Assembly: GCF_038024065.1 (NCBI RefSeq)
Contig: NZ_CP150667.1
Span: 1,426,001-1,490,000, forward strand
Length of the DNA: 64,000 bases
Origin: Polaribacter sejongensis
GTDB lineage: Bacteria; Bacteroidota; Bacteroidia; Flavobacteriales; Flavobacteriaceae
Direction of reading: 5' to 3'
Shown here piece by piece: positions 51,684-60,970 of the stretch. Under the pieces are notes generated by a model. It was not told the DNA's origin, did no database searches, and saw nothing but the letters and a program-made list of their open reading frames with translations. Made by a program: the position numbers and the translations under genes. How positions within the stretch are numbered: position 1 is the stretch's first letter; each line of letters opens with the position of its first letter.

Positions 51684-52283
51684 TTAAAATGGTCTTGTTT
51701 CAGCAAAAGCAGAAATTTCGTTTTCGATGTTTTTTAAGTAATCAATATCATCAAAACCGTTTAACATATTGTCTTTTTTGTAGGTATTAATTACAAAAGA
51801 TTCAGATTCACCAGTTGCAACTAAAGTTACTTTCTGGTTTGGTAAATCTACTTTAATTTCTGTTTTAGGATCTGCCATAATTGCAGCAAATAATGTGTCT
51901 GCAAATGCTGCAGAAACTTGTACAGGTAAAACCCCTACGTTTAAACAGTTATTTTTAAAGATATCTGCAAAGGCAGATGAGATGACGCAACGTAAACCAA
52001 AATCGTACACAGACCAAGCTGCGTGCTCTCTAGAAGAACCAGAACCAAAGTTTCTACCTCCTACTAATATTTTAGAACCTGCATAAATTTCTTTGTTTAA
52101 TGGAAAATCTGCTTTTGGTGTTCCGTCTTGTTCAAATCTCCAGTCACGGAAAAAATTGATATCAAAATCTTTACGCTCAGTTGCTTTTAAGAAACGAGCA
52201 GGAATTATTTGATCTGTATCTACATTTTCTGTAGGTAAAGGATATGCTGTACTTGTTAGTACGTCAAATTTATCGTAAGCCAT
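51684..52283 (-). CDS. leuD: 3-isopropylmalate dehydratase small subunit
   Basis: A 199-residue swivel domain subunit that pairs with LeuC to isomerise 2- to 3-isopropylmalate. 'TENVDTDQIIPARFLKATE' and 'ILVGGRNFGSGSSREHAAWS' are the family motifs. 'KNNCLNVGVLPVQVS' lies in the C-terminal half. It sits 10 bases after leuC and 21 bases before leuA, so all three share one transcript. Confidence 0.96.
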   Translation of the reverse strand: MAYDKFDVLTSTAYPLPTENVDTDQIIPARFLKATERKDFDINFFRDWRFEQDGTPKADFPLNKEIYAGSKILVGGRNFGSGSSREHAAWSVYDFGLRCVISSAFADIFKNNCLNVGVLPVQVSAAFADTLFAAIMADPKTEIKVDLPNQKVTLVATGESESFVINTYKKDNMLNGFDDIDYLKNIENEISAFAETRPF

Positions 52284-52293
52284 GTTTTCTGTG

Positions 52294-53700
52294 TTAAGCG
52301 TTAGCGTTTAAAATTGTTCTTGGATCCGTTACTACTCCGCTAACTGCAGATGCTGCAGCTACCAATGGAGAAGCTAATAATGTTCTAGATCCTGGTCCTT
52401 GTCTTCCTTCGAAGTTTCTGTTTGATGTTGAAACTGATAATTTTCCTGAAGGAACTTTATCATCATTCATAGCCAAACAAGCTGAACAACCTGGTTCTCT
52501 TAAAACAAAACCTGCATCTGTAATTATTTTATCTAATCCTTCTGCTTTTATTTGATCTACCACTTTATGTGATCCTGGTACTAACCAAGCAGTTACATTA
52601 GGTGCTTTTTGTCTTCCTTTTACAATAGAACAGAATCCTCTAAAGTCTTCTATACGTCCGTTTGTACAAGAACCTAAAAACACAAAGTCTATTTCTTTTC
52701 CAATCATAGAATCTCCTTCGTTAAAAGACATATATCCTAATGATTTTCTGTAAGTTTCTACTCCACCTTCTAAACTTTCTGCAGTAGGAATTGATTTAGT
52801 TACGCCCATTCCCATTCCTGGGTTTGTTCCGTAAGTAATCATTGGCTCGATATCTGCTGCGTCATAATTAAATTCAACATCAAACTCTGCTCCTTCTTCT
52901 GTATATAAAGTTTCCCAATATTTCATTGCGGTGTCCCAATCTGCTCCTTTAGGAGTTTGAGCACGACCTTTTAAATATTCGAAAGTTTTAGCATCTGGAG
53001 CAATCATACCTCCACGTGCTCCCATCTCTATAGATAAGTTACACACAGTCATACGACCTTCCATAGACATATCTTCAAAAACATCTCCAGCATATTCAAC
53101 AAAAAATCCAGTTGCACCAGAAGTCGTTTGTTTTGAAATAATATATAAAGCAACATCTTTAGGAGTTACACCCAAACCTAATTTACCGTTTACGTTAATA
53201 CGCATCGATTTAGGTTTTGGTTGCATAATACATTGTGTAGATAATACCATTTCTACTTCCGAAGTACCAATACCAAAGGCAATAGCACCAAAAGCACCAT
53301 GCGTAGATGTATGAGAATCTCCACAAACAATAGTTGCTCCAGGCAATGTAATTCCGTTTTCCGGACCTACAACGTGTACAATTCCATTATTAAGATCTCC
53401 TAAACCCCAGTGAGAAATACCATGCTTTTTTGCATTTCTTTCTAAAGCATCTAACTGATTTGCAGATAAAGGATCTTCTACAGGTAAATGTTGATTTATG
53501 GTTGGTGTGTTGTGATCTGCCGTTGCGAATGTACGCGCAGGATATACAACACTGTTTCCTCTACTTTCTAAGCCTAAAAAAGCTACAGGGCTTGTAACTT
53601 CGTGGATAAAGTGACGGTCTATAAAAAACACATCTGGTCCGTCTTTAACTTGACGAACAACGTGTGAATCCCATACTTTGTCAAATAATGTATTTGCCAT
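52294..53700 (-). CDS. leuC: 3-isopropylmalate dehydratase large subunit
   Basis: A 468-residue aconitase-fold protein with a [4Fe-4S] cluster. Cluster cysteines are in '[19 protein letters not shown]' and '[18 protein letters not shown]'. Other motifs are '[19 protein letters not shown]', '[20 protein letters not shown]' and '[20 protein letters not shown]'. It is first in the leuCDAB operon. The leader is short (about 35 bases from the -7 box), so there is no room for a leucine leader peptide or T-box. Confidence 0.97.
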   Translation of the reverse strand: MANTLFDKVWDSHVVRQVKDGPDVFFIDRHFIHEVTSPVAFLGLESRGNSVVYPARTFATADHNTPTINQHLPVEDPLSANQLDALERNAKKHGISHWGLGDLNNGIVHVVGPENGITLPGATIVCGDSHTSTHGAFGAIAFGIGTSEVEMVLSTQCIMQPKPKSMRINVNGKLGLGVTPKDVALYIISKQTTSGATGFFVEYAGDVFEDMSMEGRMTVCNLSIEMGARGGMIAPDAKTFEYLKGRAQTPKGADWDTAMKYWETLYTEEGAEFDVEFNYDAADIEPMITYGTNPGMGMGVTKSIPTAESLEGGVETYRKSLGYMSFNEGDSMIGKEIDFVFLGSCTNGRIEDFRGFCSIVKGRQKAPNVTAWLVPGSHKVVDQIKAEGLDKIITDAGFVLREPGCSACLAMNDDKVPSGKLSVSTSNRNFEGRQGPGSRTLLASPLVAAASAVSGVVTDPRTILNANA

Positions 53701-53738
53701 TTGTTTGTTCTTTAATTATTTAAATGATAATCAGCTAC

Positions 53739-53746
53739 CAAAAATA
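53739..53746 (-). promoter_or_regulatory. -7 element (TATTTTTG) for the leu operon
   Basis: Minus-strand TATTTTTG lies 38 bases upstream of the leuC ATG. No TTG stands at the expected -33 position. Confidence 0.6.
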
Positions 53747-54651
53747 ACATTTTATTGTGTTTTATAAATATTTAAACGTTTAAACATACTATACCCAACG
53801 GTTACACATTTCACTAAAACACTATATAACAAATCATTACATTATTAAAAAATACGATGTCTATTTATTTTGTAGGGTTATAATTTATTTTAATTCTTTC
53901 TTTTTATCGATTGATAAGTGCAGTGAAATACTTAGAATAGATGGTGATTTATATACAATTCGCTTTTATTTAATAAATACAATAATGAACTTACAGAGAA
54001 CATTTATAATCATTACAAAATAAGATTCCCCAATCGGAAAAAACTCATTTTGAAATGACATACTTAACCTAATATATATCATATAAAAAATATAGAGTAG
54101 AATGGTTACCTCGCTCTTCTAAACTTAATCAAAACTCACCTTTGTCATTTAGAACGACAAAGGAGGGGAAATCTAAAAATTACCTGAAAGTGAAATTTCT
54201 CAAATACTGAAAACAAACTTATTTCAGCATGACTACTATAAAACGAATCACTTTACGGAAAGCCTTACTTAATTCAATTCATTAGGGACTACTTTTACAT
54301 AGAAAACAATGATTTTTAACCTAGTTTATAAATTATAATCAAGTAATAAGAAATGTAGTTACAATTTAAATATTTGTAATTATTTTAAAATCAACCTATA
54401 AGGATTATGTTAAAAAAAACACAAAAAAAATTAAAAGTAAAGAAGTCTAAAACCAATATTATCACTAATTTTAACATTACAAATTCTTCTTATTTGCTAT
54501 GAAAGAATTTCTAAATTAGAATATAAAACTTAAAAAAGATTAACTTCATTTGCAAAATGAAAGACTAATCTGCATAAATTATGGGTATAAAATGCCCTAA
54601 CAAAACTCAATAAAGAGTATTATAAATAATGTTTAATTTAAAACTTAAAAA
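53747..54651. other. Long gene-free, AT-rich stretch with dispersed repeats
   Basis: About 900 bases without any ORF of recognisable family on either strand. It holds three degenerate members of the TCATTTCGAAATGACA type: 'tcattttgaaatgacata' (about 54045-54062), 'tttgtcatttagaacgacaaag' (about 54140-54161, an imperfect hairpin with GTC...GAC arms) and 'gtgaaatttctc'. The last 250 bases are very AT-rich and presumably include the Bor-like gene's promoter, which I cannot place. Confidence 0.5.
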
Positions 54652-54948
54652 ATGATTAAAAATTCAATGAAAATGATGACTGTTTTATTTGCTTCATCAA
54701 TGTTATTATCTTCTTGTTATTCTTACACAAGTGTTGTAGGTGAAGGTGCTAAAGGGAATTCTCAAACAACTCAATGGAATCATTATGTTGTTTATGGATT
54801 AGCTCCAGTTGGAGTTTCTGACTCTAAAAAAATGGCAGATGGTGCAAAAGATTATACTGTTTTCACTAGACAATCATTTGTTAACGGATTAGTATCTGCT
54901 TTAACATTCGGAATTTATACTCCATCTACAACTACAGTAACTAAATAG
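54652..54948 (+). CDS. Bor-like small lipoprotein
   Basis: A 98-residue lipoprotein with lipobox LLSSC. The C-terminal motif 'FTRQSFVNGLVSALTFGIYTP' corresponds to the hallmark of phage lambda Bor and its chromosomal relatives (QTFVNGLLGFITLGIYTP). 'WNHYVVYGLAPVG' matches the middle part. In lambda, Bor is an outer-membrane lipoprotein linked to serum survival. Bacteroidota members are chromosomal and of unknown role. ATG 54652 and ATG 54667 are both possible starts. It is followed by a strong terminator. Confidence 0.85.
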   Translation: MIKNSMKMMTVLFASSMLLSSCYSYTSVVGEGAKGNSQTTQWNHYVVYGLAPVGVSDSKKMADGAKDYTVFTRQSFVNGLVSALTFGIYTPSTTTVTK

Positions 54949-54963
54949 TTTGTAAATTAAATA

Positions 54964-54995
54964 AAAGAAGGTAATTTAACAGTTACCTTCTTTTT
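54964..54995 (+). terminator. Intrinsic terminator after the Bor-like gene
   Basis: AAAGAAGGTAA, loop TTTAACAG, TTACCTTCTTTTT: an 11-bp stem and T tract. The TTG at 54994 lies in the tract, so the next gene cannot start there on an independent transcript. Confidence 0.88.
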
Positions 54996-55008
54996 GAATA
55001 ATCTGAAA

Positions 55009-55212
55009 ATGAAAAAAATAATATTTTATATTTCTTCTGTAATTTCGATAATATTACTAATCAGTATTTTTAATATTCTAAATAATGATTTTGATAGATT
55101 AACTGAATATGGTTTTGGTTATTTAATTGGAAAAATTATACTTCTTTTAATATTTGTAACACTAACTCTTTTAACAAAAAGTGCTGTTTGGAAAAAAAAA
55201 GAATCCAAATAA
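55009..55212 (+). CDS. Small membrane protein with two helices
   Basis: A 67-residue ORF from ATG 55009: a hydrophobic helix (about 3-20, 'IIFYISSVISIILLISIF'), a polar loop (NDFDRLTEYGFG), a second helix (about 38-57, 'LIGKIILLLIFVTLTLLTK') and a basic tail KKKESK. No family is recognised. It comes directly after the Bor-like terminator, so it may be expressed by read-through. Coding status rests on its membrane-protein composition and proper start. Confidence 0.6.
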   Translation: MKKIIFYISSVISIILLISIFNILNNDFDRLTEYGFGYLIGKIILLLIFVTLTLLTKSAVWKKKESK

Positions 55213-55420
55213 CATTCTATTAAAAAAAAGAGGTTTTTCTTAAAAATAGCTAGATTTTAAACTCTAAAGTTAAGAAAGCTTTTCTGCAAGAAAAAAGAAA
55301 ATGAACATCTGCTGTCACTTAAAAAAACTCATTTTGGAATGACAGTACTTCTAAAATTAATAGTTTTTATAATAAATTAAACCTTACACATAAAATTAGG
55401 TCTTATACAAAAACTTATTT

Positions 55421-57721
55421 ATGAGATCCTATTTTCTTTTAATTGCTCTTTGTTTAAGTATCAATTTCCCTTTATTATCTCAACAAAACACCAACCAGTT
55501 AAATGCTACAATTATTGGTTCTGGTTCGCCAAAATTTAATACAGAACGAGCTGGACCTTCAGTATTAATTTCTTACAAAAACACTAATATTTTGGTTGAT
55601 ATGGGGAACGGAACCCAAGCTAATTTGAATAAACTCAATACCAAAATAAGAAGTATAGACGGCTTGTTGTTTACACATCATCATTTAGATCATAATGAAG
55701 AGTTTACGCCTATTTTTATTCAATCTCTTTTAGGCGGAAATAAAGTAACTATTTCAGGTCCTGCCCCTACCACTACCATGGTTCATAATATTTTAGATAC
55801 TTATGAGGAAGATATTAATTATCGACTTTCTAAATCTGGTCGAAGTTTAAAAAATGCCATTAAAAACAGTACATATACCGATTTGAAAGGAAATGAGTCT
55901 TTTACTATTGGAGAGATAAAAATTACCACCACTCCCGTAAATCACACCATTACTACACTCGCATATCGTTTTGAAACTAGCAACCAATCTATTGTAATTT
56001 CTGGAGATTTAATCTATTCTAAATCCTTATCTGTCTTGGCAAAAAATGTCGATTATTTAATTATGGATTCTGGCGGAGCTATTGAATTAGGCAAAAAAGC
56101 TAGACCTAATGGAAATCAGAATAATAGAAAAAACACCCAAAAAGCACATGTTAATTTGGCTGAAAGTTCTTTAATGGCAAAAGAAGCGAATGTTAAAAAC
56201 GTAGTGTTAACTCATTTTAATTTTACAGATATTGACGAAGCAGCTACTACCGCAGAAATGAGGAAAAACTATAAAGGAAATGTGCTTTTTGCAAAAGATT
56301 TAATGAAAATTCCAGTAGATAAAAGTATTGTAATTAAAAATAAAACAGCGCAACAACTTTCTTACCCAATTGTAGACACGAATGTAAAAGACTTTTATTC
56401 TGATGTAGAAAGTATTTCTAATCCCACAGTAAACGAAGCTTTTTACGGTCAGGATGCTAATTATTTAGGCAATACTCCTTCTTACACAAACAATAACAAC
56501 CAAACCATAACAGACAATGTTACTGGATTGATGTGGCAAAAAGACATGGGAGAAAAAATGACTTTTGAGGAAGCTTTTTCTAAAGCCGAGAATGCTACTT
56601 TAGGTGGTTATTCAGATTGGAGAATCCCTACGATTAAAGAATTGTATTCTCTTATTTTATTCTCTGGACAAGTAAAAGGTGAAAAAGCTATTAAAATGTT
56701 TATTGATACCGAATATTTCAATCAACCTTTAGGTGATATCAATGCCAATGAACGTGAAATTGATGCACAAACTTGGAGCGCCACCGAATATGTTGGTAAA
56801 ACCATGAATGCTGATGCAACTGTTTTTGGAGTAAATTTTGTTGATGGTAGAATTAAAGGATATCCTAAAAATAATCCTAGAACTAAAAATGAGAATAAAA
56901 TGTATTTTAGAATGGTTCGTGGAAATACAGCCTACGGAGAAAATAATTTTATTGACAACAATGATGGAACTATTAGTGATTTAGCAACAGGATTAATGTG
57001 GCAAAAAGCAGATGATGGAATAGGTAAAGACTGGGAAACGTCTCTTTCTTATGCTGAAAATTTAGAATTGGCTTCTCATTCAGATTGGCGTTTGCCAAAT
57101 GCAAAAGAACTACAAAGTATTGTTGATTATTCGCGATCTATACAAACAACAAATTCACCAGCAATTAATCCTCTTTTTGAAACCACAAAAATTACTGATC
57201 CGAATGGAGATGAACAATATCCTTATTTTTCGACGAGCACTTCTCATTTAGACGGTAGAAATCCGTTTGCAAGTGCCGTTTATATTGCTTTTGGAGAAGC
57301 ACAAGGTAAAATGAGAAATCGTTTAATGGATGTTCATGGAGCTGGAGCACAAAGAAGTGATCCTAAAAGTGGTATGAAAGAAAATTATCCAGAATATTTT
57401 GGTCCACAAGGCGATGTAAAATATGTCTATAATTACGTGAGGGCTGTTAAAGACATAACACCAACCACAAAATTAAATACAGACACATCAACAATACAAA
57501 CACAAAAAGAAGCAACTAAAACGGAACAAAAACCAGCTAGAAATAACAATAATACTCCTCCTTTTTTTTCTGAATTATTAGACAAAATGGATACCAATAA
57601 AGATAAAAAACTAAGCAAATCTGAAGTAAAAGGAAGGTTGAAAGAAAATTTTGATCAAAGAGATACAAACGGAGATAGTTTTATTACGGAAGAGGAAATG
57701 ACAAGAAGAGGAAATAGATAA
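55421..57721 (+). CDS. Secreted fusion: metallo-beta-lactamase fold, two DUF1566 domains, EF-hand pair
   Basis: A 766-residue exported protein. A signal peptide (about 1-20) leads to an MBL-fold domain (about 26-300) with H86-x-H88-x-D90-H91 ('THHHLDH'), a later His in 'PVNHTI', the bridging Asp in 'VISGDLIY' and a His in 'VVLTHFNF'. Two DUF1566/Lcl C-terminal domains follow (about 348-505 and 506-680), marked by 'DNVTGLMWQKDMGEKM', 'YSDWRIPTIKELYSLI', 'DLATGLMWQKADDGIG' and 'HSDWRLPNAKELQSI'. A linker and an EF-hand pair ('DTNKDKKLSKSE', 'DTNGDSFITEEE') end it. There is no T9SS tail. Function is unknown. Confidence 0.88.
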   Translation: MRSYFLLIALCLSINFPLLSQQNTNQLNATIIGSGSPKFNTERAGPSVLISYKNTNILVDMGNGTQANLNKLNTKIRSIDGLLFTHHHLDHNEEFTPIFIQSLLGGNKVTISGPAPTTTMVHNILDTYEEDINYRLSKSGRSLKNAIKNSTYTDLKGNESFTIGEIKITTTPVNHTITTLAYRFETSNQSIVISGDLIYSKSLSVLAKNVDYLIMDSGGAIELGKKARPNGNQNNRKNTQKAHVNLAESSLMAKEANVKNVVLTHFNFTDIDEAATTAEMRKNYKGNVLFAKDLMKIPVDKSIVIKNKTAQQLSYPIVDTNVKDFYSDVESISNPTVNEAFYGQDANYLGNTPSYTNNNNQTITDNVTGLMWQKDMGEKMTFEEAFSKAENATLGGYSDWRIPTIKELYSLILFSGQVKGEKAIKMFIDTEYFNQPLGDINANEREIDAQTWSATEYVGKTMNADATVFGVNFVDGRIKGYPKNNPRTKNENKMYFRMVRGNTAYGENNFIDNNDGTISDLATGLMWQKADDGIGKDWETSLSYAENLELASHSDWRLPNAKELQSIVDYSRSIQTTNSPAINPLFETTKITDPNGDEQYPYFSTSTSHLDGRNPFASAVYIAFGEAQGKMRNRLMDVHGAGAQRSDPKSGMKENYPEYFGPQGDVKYVYNYVRAVKDITPTTKLNTDTSTIQTQKEATKTEQKPARNNNNTPPFFSELLDKMDTNKDKKLSKSEVKGRLKENFDQRDTNGDSFITEEEMTRRGNR

Positions 57722-57934
57722 AAAGCTACTTGATTGCTACTTTAAAAAAAGTTAGCAAGCAGTTCTAGCCCTGATTGAAACGACATCCTTTTTTATTTTT
57801 CATAAAAAAGATATAGTGGAAAGCAGGAAATAGCTTCCTAAAAAATTTATCATCCGTAAAAAAAAAAATCAGGATAATTTCACATCTATTTTACAAAGCG
57901 ATTACTTTGTTTCTAAAAAATGCTAAATACCATT

Positions 57935-58855
57935 TTATAATAATTTTAAAATTTTCTCTATATTTTCTTTGTGTGCCAAATCAGATCCTTCACTTAAGGT
58001 TGCAGATACACCACAGGCAACGCCCCAACGTAACATATTTTTAGGAGTTTCATTTTGTGTGATTGCATAAATTAAACCTGCCACCATACTGTCTCCTGCT
58101 CCAATAGTACTATTTACAGAAATCACAGGTGACGAAACATATTCAATTCCGTTTTTATGCGCCATAAACGCACCATCTTTCCCTAAAGAAACTACTACAT
58201 ATTGTGCTGTTTTATTTGTAACGAGTTGCATTGCAAAAGCTTCTTGTGCTACTTTATTTAAAGATTTTTTACCTGCTAATCTGGCCAATTCTTTTTGATT
58301 CGGTTTTATTAAAAACAATTCATTTTTTAAAACTTCGTTAAAAACAGGTCCGGAGGTATCAACAATTACTTTTACGCCTTTTACTGTTAAGTTCTGAATG
58401 ATTTTAGAGTAATAATCTGTCGGCAATCCTTTTGGTAAACTTCCACTAATAACAAAAATATCATTGGTAGCCACCTGTACATTTATTAACGCTTCTAAAT
58501 GGGCTAATTCATCTTCAGAAAACGGACTTGTAGGCATTCCGAATCTATATTGTAATTTTGTTTCTGTATTAAAGACCGCAAAATTCTCTCTAGTTAAATT
58601 AGAAATTGGCGTACTAATTACTTGTACATTTTGTTCTTGTAACAACTCTACCAAATGCTCTCCTGTTTTACCTCCGTAAGGAAACAAACAATGACTTTCT
58701 ACAGCCAACCGGTGTAAAACTCTAGAAATATTTACACCGCCTCCTCCCGGATGATAGGTAATATCATAACACTCTAATTTATCAAAAGGTGTCATTTCAT
58801 CTATTTTAGCACTTTTATCTAACGCAGGATTTATGGTAAGTGTAACTACTTTCAT
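57935..58855 (-). CDS. PfkB-family 1-phosphofructokinase/hexose kinase
   Basis: A 306-residue ribokinase-fold sugar kinase. 'VTLTINPALDKSAKIDEMTP' and 'HPGGGGVNISRVLHRLAVES' are the N-terminal LacC/FruK/PfkB signature. 'TIGAGDSMVAGLIYAIT' contains the catalytic aspartate near 250, and 'SLPKGLPTDYYSKII' lies in the middle. The family includes 6-phosphofructokinase II, 1-phosphofructokinase and tagatose-6-phosphate kinase. No PTS or fructose genes are nearby, so the exact substrate is open. A near-consensus -7 box (TATCTTTA, minus, 58876-58883) is 20 bases upstream. Confidence 0.88.
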   Translation of the reverse strand: MKVVTLTINPALDKSAKIDEMTPFDKLECYDITYHPGGGGVNISRVLHRLAVESHCLFPYGGKTGEHLVELLQEQNVQVISTPISNLTRENFAVFNTETKLQYRFGMPTSPFSEDELAHLEALINVQVATNDIFVISGSLPKGLPTDYYSKIIQNLTVKGVKVIVDTSGPVFNEVLKNELFLIKPNQKELARLAGKKSLNKVAQEAFAMQLVTNKTAQYVVVSLGKDGAFMAHKNGIEYVSSPVISVNSTIGAGDSMVAGLIYAITQNETPKNMLRWGVACGVSATLSEGSDLAHKENIEKILKLL

Positions 58856-59147
58856 TATTCGTTTTTTGGTTATAGTAAAGATAGTATTCTTTTCTTTTTT
58901 CTATAGATGAAAAAAGAAACAAAAAATCTAAACTTATTCTATAAGATTGAATATAAAATAATTGAAATCCTTTATCATTCACAATGATGGTTCATCTTGC
59001 ATTATTAATCATGACCTATAAAGCAGTAAAAATCTATTAATTATAAAGCTACGAGATTCCTCAATCTCTTAAAAAAAATTATATCGGAATGAATATACTG
59101 ACTGTTCTTATTTCAATTCTTGTATATTGCATTTACAAATAAATATT

Positions 59148-59372
59148 ATGAAAATAAACTTATTGTCTTGTGATGCACAAAGACCAGATAAGAGAGCTAT
59201 TGCTAGATGTATTGTAGAAATTTCGATGAACATTTCTGAATCTTTATCTAATGAACTTACAGAAATACTTTTAGAAGGTGACGTTGTAGATATTGAAATG
59301 GAAGATAAAAATACTGGTTCTTCTTTAAGAGCACTAAGAAAATTAAGTATTGATTACGAAATCATAGAATAA
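59148..59372 (+). CDS. Small conserved-looking hypothetical protein
   Basis: A 74-residue ORF from ATG 59148 ('MKINLLSCDAQRPDKRAIAR'). The earlier TTG (59127) is less likely. The predicted helix-strand layout ('RCIVEISMNISESLSNELTE', 'LLEGDVVDIEMEDKN') and the acidic composition suggest a folded cytoplasmic domain, but I do not recognise the family. It precedes the thioredoxin-like gene by seven bases, so the two are likely cotranscribed. Confidence 0.55.
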   Translation: MKINLLSCDAQRPDKRAIARCIVEISMNISESLSNELTEILLEGDVVDIEMEDKNTGSSLRALRKLSIDYEIIE

Positions 59373-59379
59373 AAAACAG

Positions 59380-59874
59380 ATGAAAAAAATTACCTTATTA
59401 TCTATTTGTCTCTTTTTTATGACTTCCTACGCGCAACAAAAAAAGATGTGGGCCAAGTCTTTTTTAAATAAAAAAGCACCAGAATTAGTGGTTAGTAAAT
59501 GGTTAACGGATAAACCTGAAACGGAAGGTAAATTTGTTTTAATCGATTTTTGGGCAACTTGGTGTGGACCTTGTGTAAAAGGTATTCCAGAAATGAATTC
59601 TTTTTATAAAGAGTTTGCTAAAGAGATGGTGGTTATTGGTCTCAGTAATGAATCTACGGCTAAAATTGAACGTTTTAATAAAGCTAAAATTGAATATTAT
59701 AGTGCGATTGATAGAAGAGCTAGACTTAATAGAGCCTTAGAAATTAAAGGAATTCCGCATTGTATAATTATTGATCCTAATGGGATTGTTGTTTGGGAAG
59801 GTTGGCCTCAACTAAAAGGTTTTGAGTTGACTTCGGAAGTTATACAAGGGCTTATTGATGCTTATAAAGCTTAA
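59380..59874 (+). CDS. TlpA-like secreted thioredoxin-fold protein
   Basis: A 164-residue protein with a cleavable signal peptide ('ITLLSICLFFMTSYAQQ') and one thioredoxin domain: 'KFVLIDFWATWCGPCVKGIP' with the WCGPC redox site (about 65-69) and cis-proline in 'LEIKGIPHCIIIDPNGIVV'. Length and motifs fit TlpA/ResA proteins that reduce or shuffle disulfides in the periplasm. It lies downstream of a small hypothetical gene. A client is not evident. The cysteine-rich MopE-like lipoprotein is too distant to suggest a link. Confidence 0.9.
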   Translation: MKKITLLSICLFFMTSYAQQKKMWAKSFLNKKAPELVVSKWLTDKPETEGKFVLIDFWATWCGPCVKGIPEMNSFYKEFAKEMVVIGLSNESTAKIERFNKAKIEYYSAIDRRARLNRALEIKGIPHCIIIDPNGIVVWEGWPQLKGFELTSEVIQGLIDAYKA

Positions 59875-59991
59875 ATAAGTAAACTAGTTTAACTCTTATT
59901 GAAGCATTTGTTTGAGCTCTTTTTTATTATTTCTCTAATTAAAAAAAAGTGAGTGTCTTTCCACTACACTCAAGATAACCTCATAACAAGA

Positions 59992-60027
59992 AATAGCTTC
60001 AAATAAAAATATTTATATGAAGCTATT
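59992..60027. terminator. Possible hairpin between convergent tlpA-like and fabI genes
   Basis: AATAGCTTCA (59992-60001) and TGAAGCTATT (60018-60027) pair perfectly over 10 bp with a 16-base AT loop. The tract after it is TT then A-rich on the plus strand and TTCTTGTT on the minus strand, so termination efficiency is doubtful. Confidence 0.45.
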
Positions 60028-60053
60028 TTAAAAAAATCAGATTGAATATATGG

Positions 60054-60860
60054 TTATTCAAATTTATCCATAACAGCATCACTTACTCCCATGTTAGAGA
60101 ATCCGCCATCGTGAAATAAATTTTGTAAAGTTACTTTCTTGGTTAAATCAGAGAAAAGTGAAATGGTATAATCTGCACAATCTGCCGCAGAAGCATTACC
60201 TAACGGACTCATTTTTTCAGAAAAATTGATAAATCCATCGAAACCTTTTACGCCATTTCCGGCAGTAGTTGGCGTTGGTGATTGAGAAATGGTATTCACT
60301 CTCACTTTAAAATCACGACCAAAATAGTAGCCAAAACTACGTGCAATAGACTCTAAATACGCTTTATTATCTGCCATATCATTATAATCTGGAAATACTC
60401 TTTGCGCCGCCATATAAGTTAAGGCAACGATAGACCCCCACTCTTTCATAGCTTTTTTATGATACAAAACATTTAAAACTTTGTGAAAAGAGACCGCAGA
60501 AACATCCCAACCTTTTTCAGTAAAATCGTAATTTGGATCTGTATAAGCTTTCTTTTTTCTAACATTTACAGACATACCAATAGAATGTAATACAAAGTCG
60601 ATTTGACCACCTAGAATCTCCATAGATTTTTCTATCAAGTTTTCTAGATCTTCTATTGAAGTTGCATCTGCAGGAATAATTTGAGAATTTGTGTTCTTTG
60701 CTAAAACATCTAATTCACCCATTCTAATAGAAGCTGGTGCATTAGTTAACACAAACTCTGCTCCTTCTTCATGTGCTCTTTGTGCCGTTTTCCAAGCGAT
60801 AGAATTTTCGTTTAAAGCACCAAAAATAATTCCTTTTTTTCCTTTTAGTAAGTTGTACAT
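60054..60860 (-). CDS. fabI: Enoyl-[acyl-carrier-protein] reductase (NADH), FabI type
   Basis: Last step of the fatty-acid elongation cycle. A 268-residue divergent SDR with 'KKGIIFGALNENSIAWKTAQ' at the cofactor site and 'FVLHSIGMSVNVRKKKAYTD'. The FabI active site is in 'ALTYMAAQRVFPDYN' followed by the lysine of 'DNKAYLES', and 'QSPTPTTAGNGVKGF' is a late segment. Sequence is nearer the long-loop bacteroidetes FabI group than to FabL or FabV. It precedes no other gene in an operon (repeat-filled gap to recN). Confidence 0.93.
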   Translation of the reverse strand: MYNLLKGKKGIIFGALNENSIAWKTAQRAHEEGAEFVLTNAPASIRMGELDVLAKNTNSQIIPADATSIEDLENLIEKSMEILGGQIDFVLHSIGMSVNVRKKKAYTDPNYDFTEKGWDVSAVSFHKVLNVLYHKKAMKEWGSIVALTYMAAQRVFPDYNDMADNKAYLESIARSFGYYFGRDFKVRVNTISQSPTPTTAGNGVKGFDGFINFSEKMSPLGNASAADCADYTISLFSDLTKKVTLQNLFHDGGFSNMGVSDAVMDKFE

Positions 60861-60895
60861 GTTGTTAGTGTTTGTTTTATGAGATTTCTCATTAG

Positions 60896-60945
60896 TTTAT
60901 CTTGAGCGAAGTCGAAAGGCTAAAAAGCTCATTTCGAAATGACAT
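60896..60945. repeat. Two dispersed repeat types side by side
   Basis: 'tatcttgagcgaagtcgaaagg' (60899-60920) is a member of the CGAGCGNAGTCGAG type. 'ctcatttcgaaatgacatt' (about 60929-60947) is a near-perfect TCATTTCGAAATGACA palindrome-like copy. Both lie in the recN-fabI gap. The same two types are close together at 19520-19800 and near 3411. Confidence 0.6.
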
Positions 60946-60970
60946 TATAAACTTTTAAGTTTTATATAAA

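Noticed and set aside
53747..54651. Leucine leader peptide or T-box ahead of leuC
   Set aside because: The -7 box is only 38 bases from the leuC ATG. No run of Leu codons, specifier loop or antiterminator motif is visible.
59380..59874. TlpA-like protein as partner of the cysteine-rich MopE-like lipoprotein
   Set aside because: The genes are 17 kb apart with no shared regulation visible; this is pure speculation.
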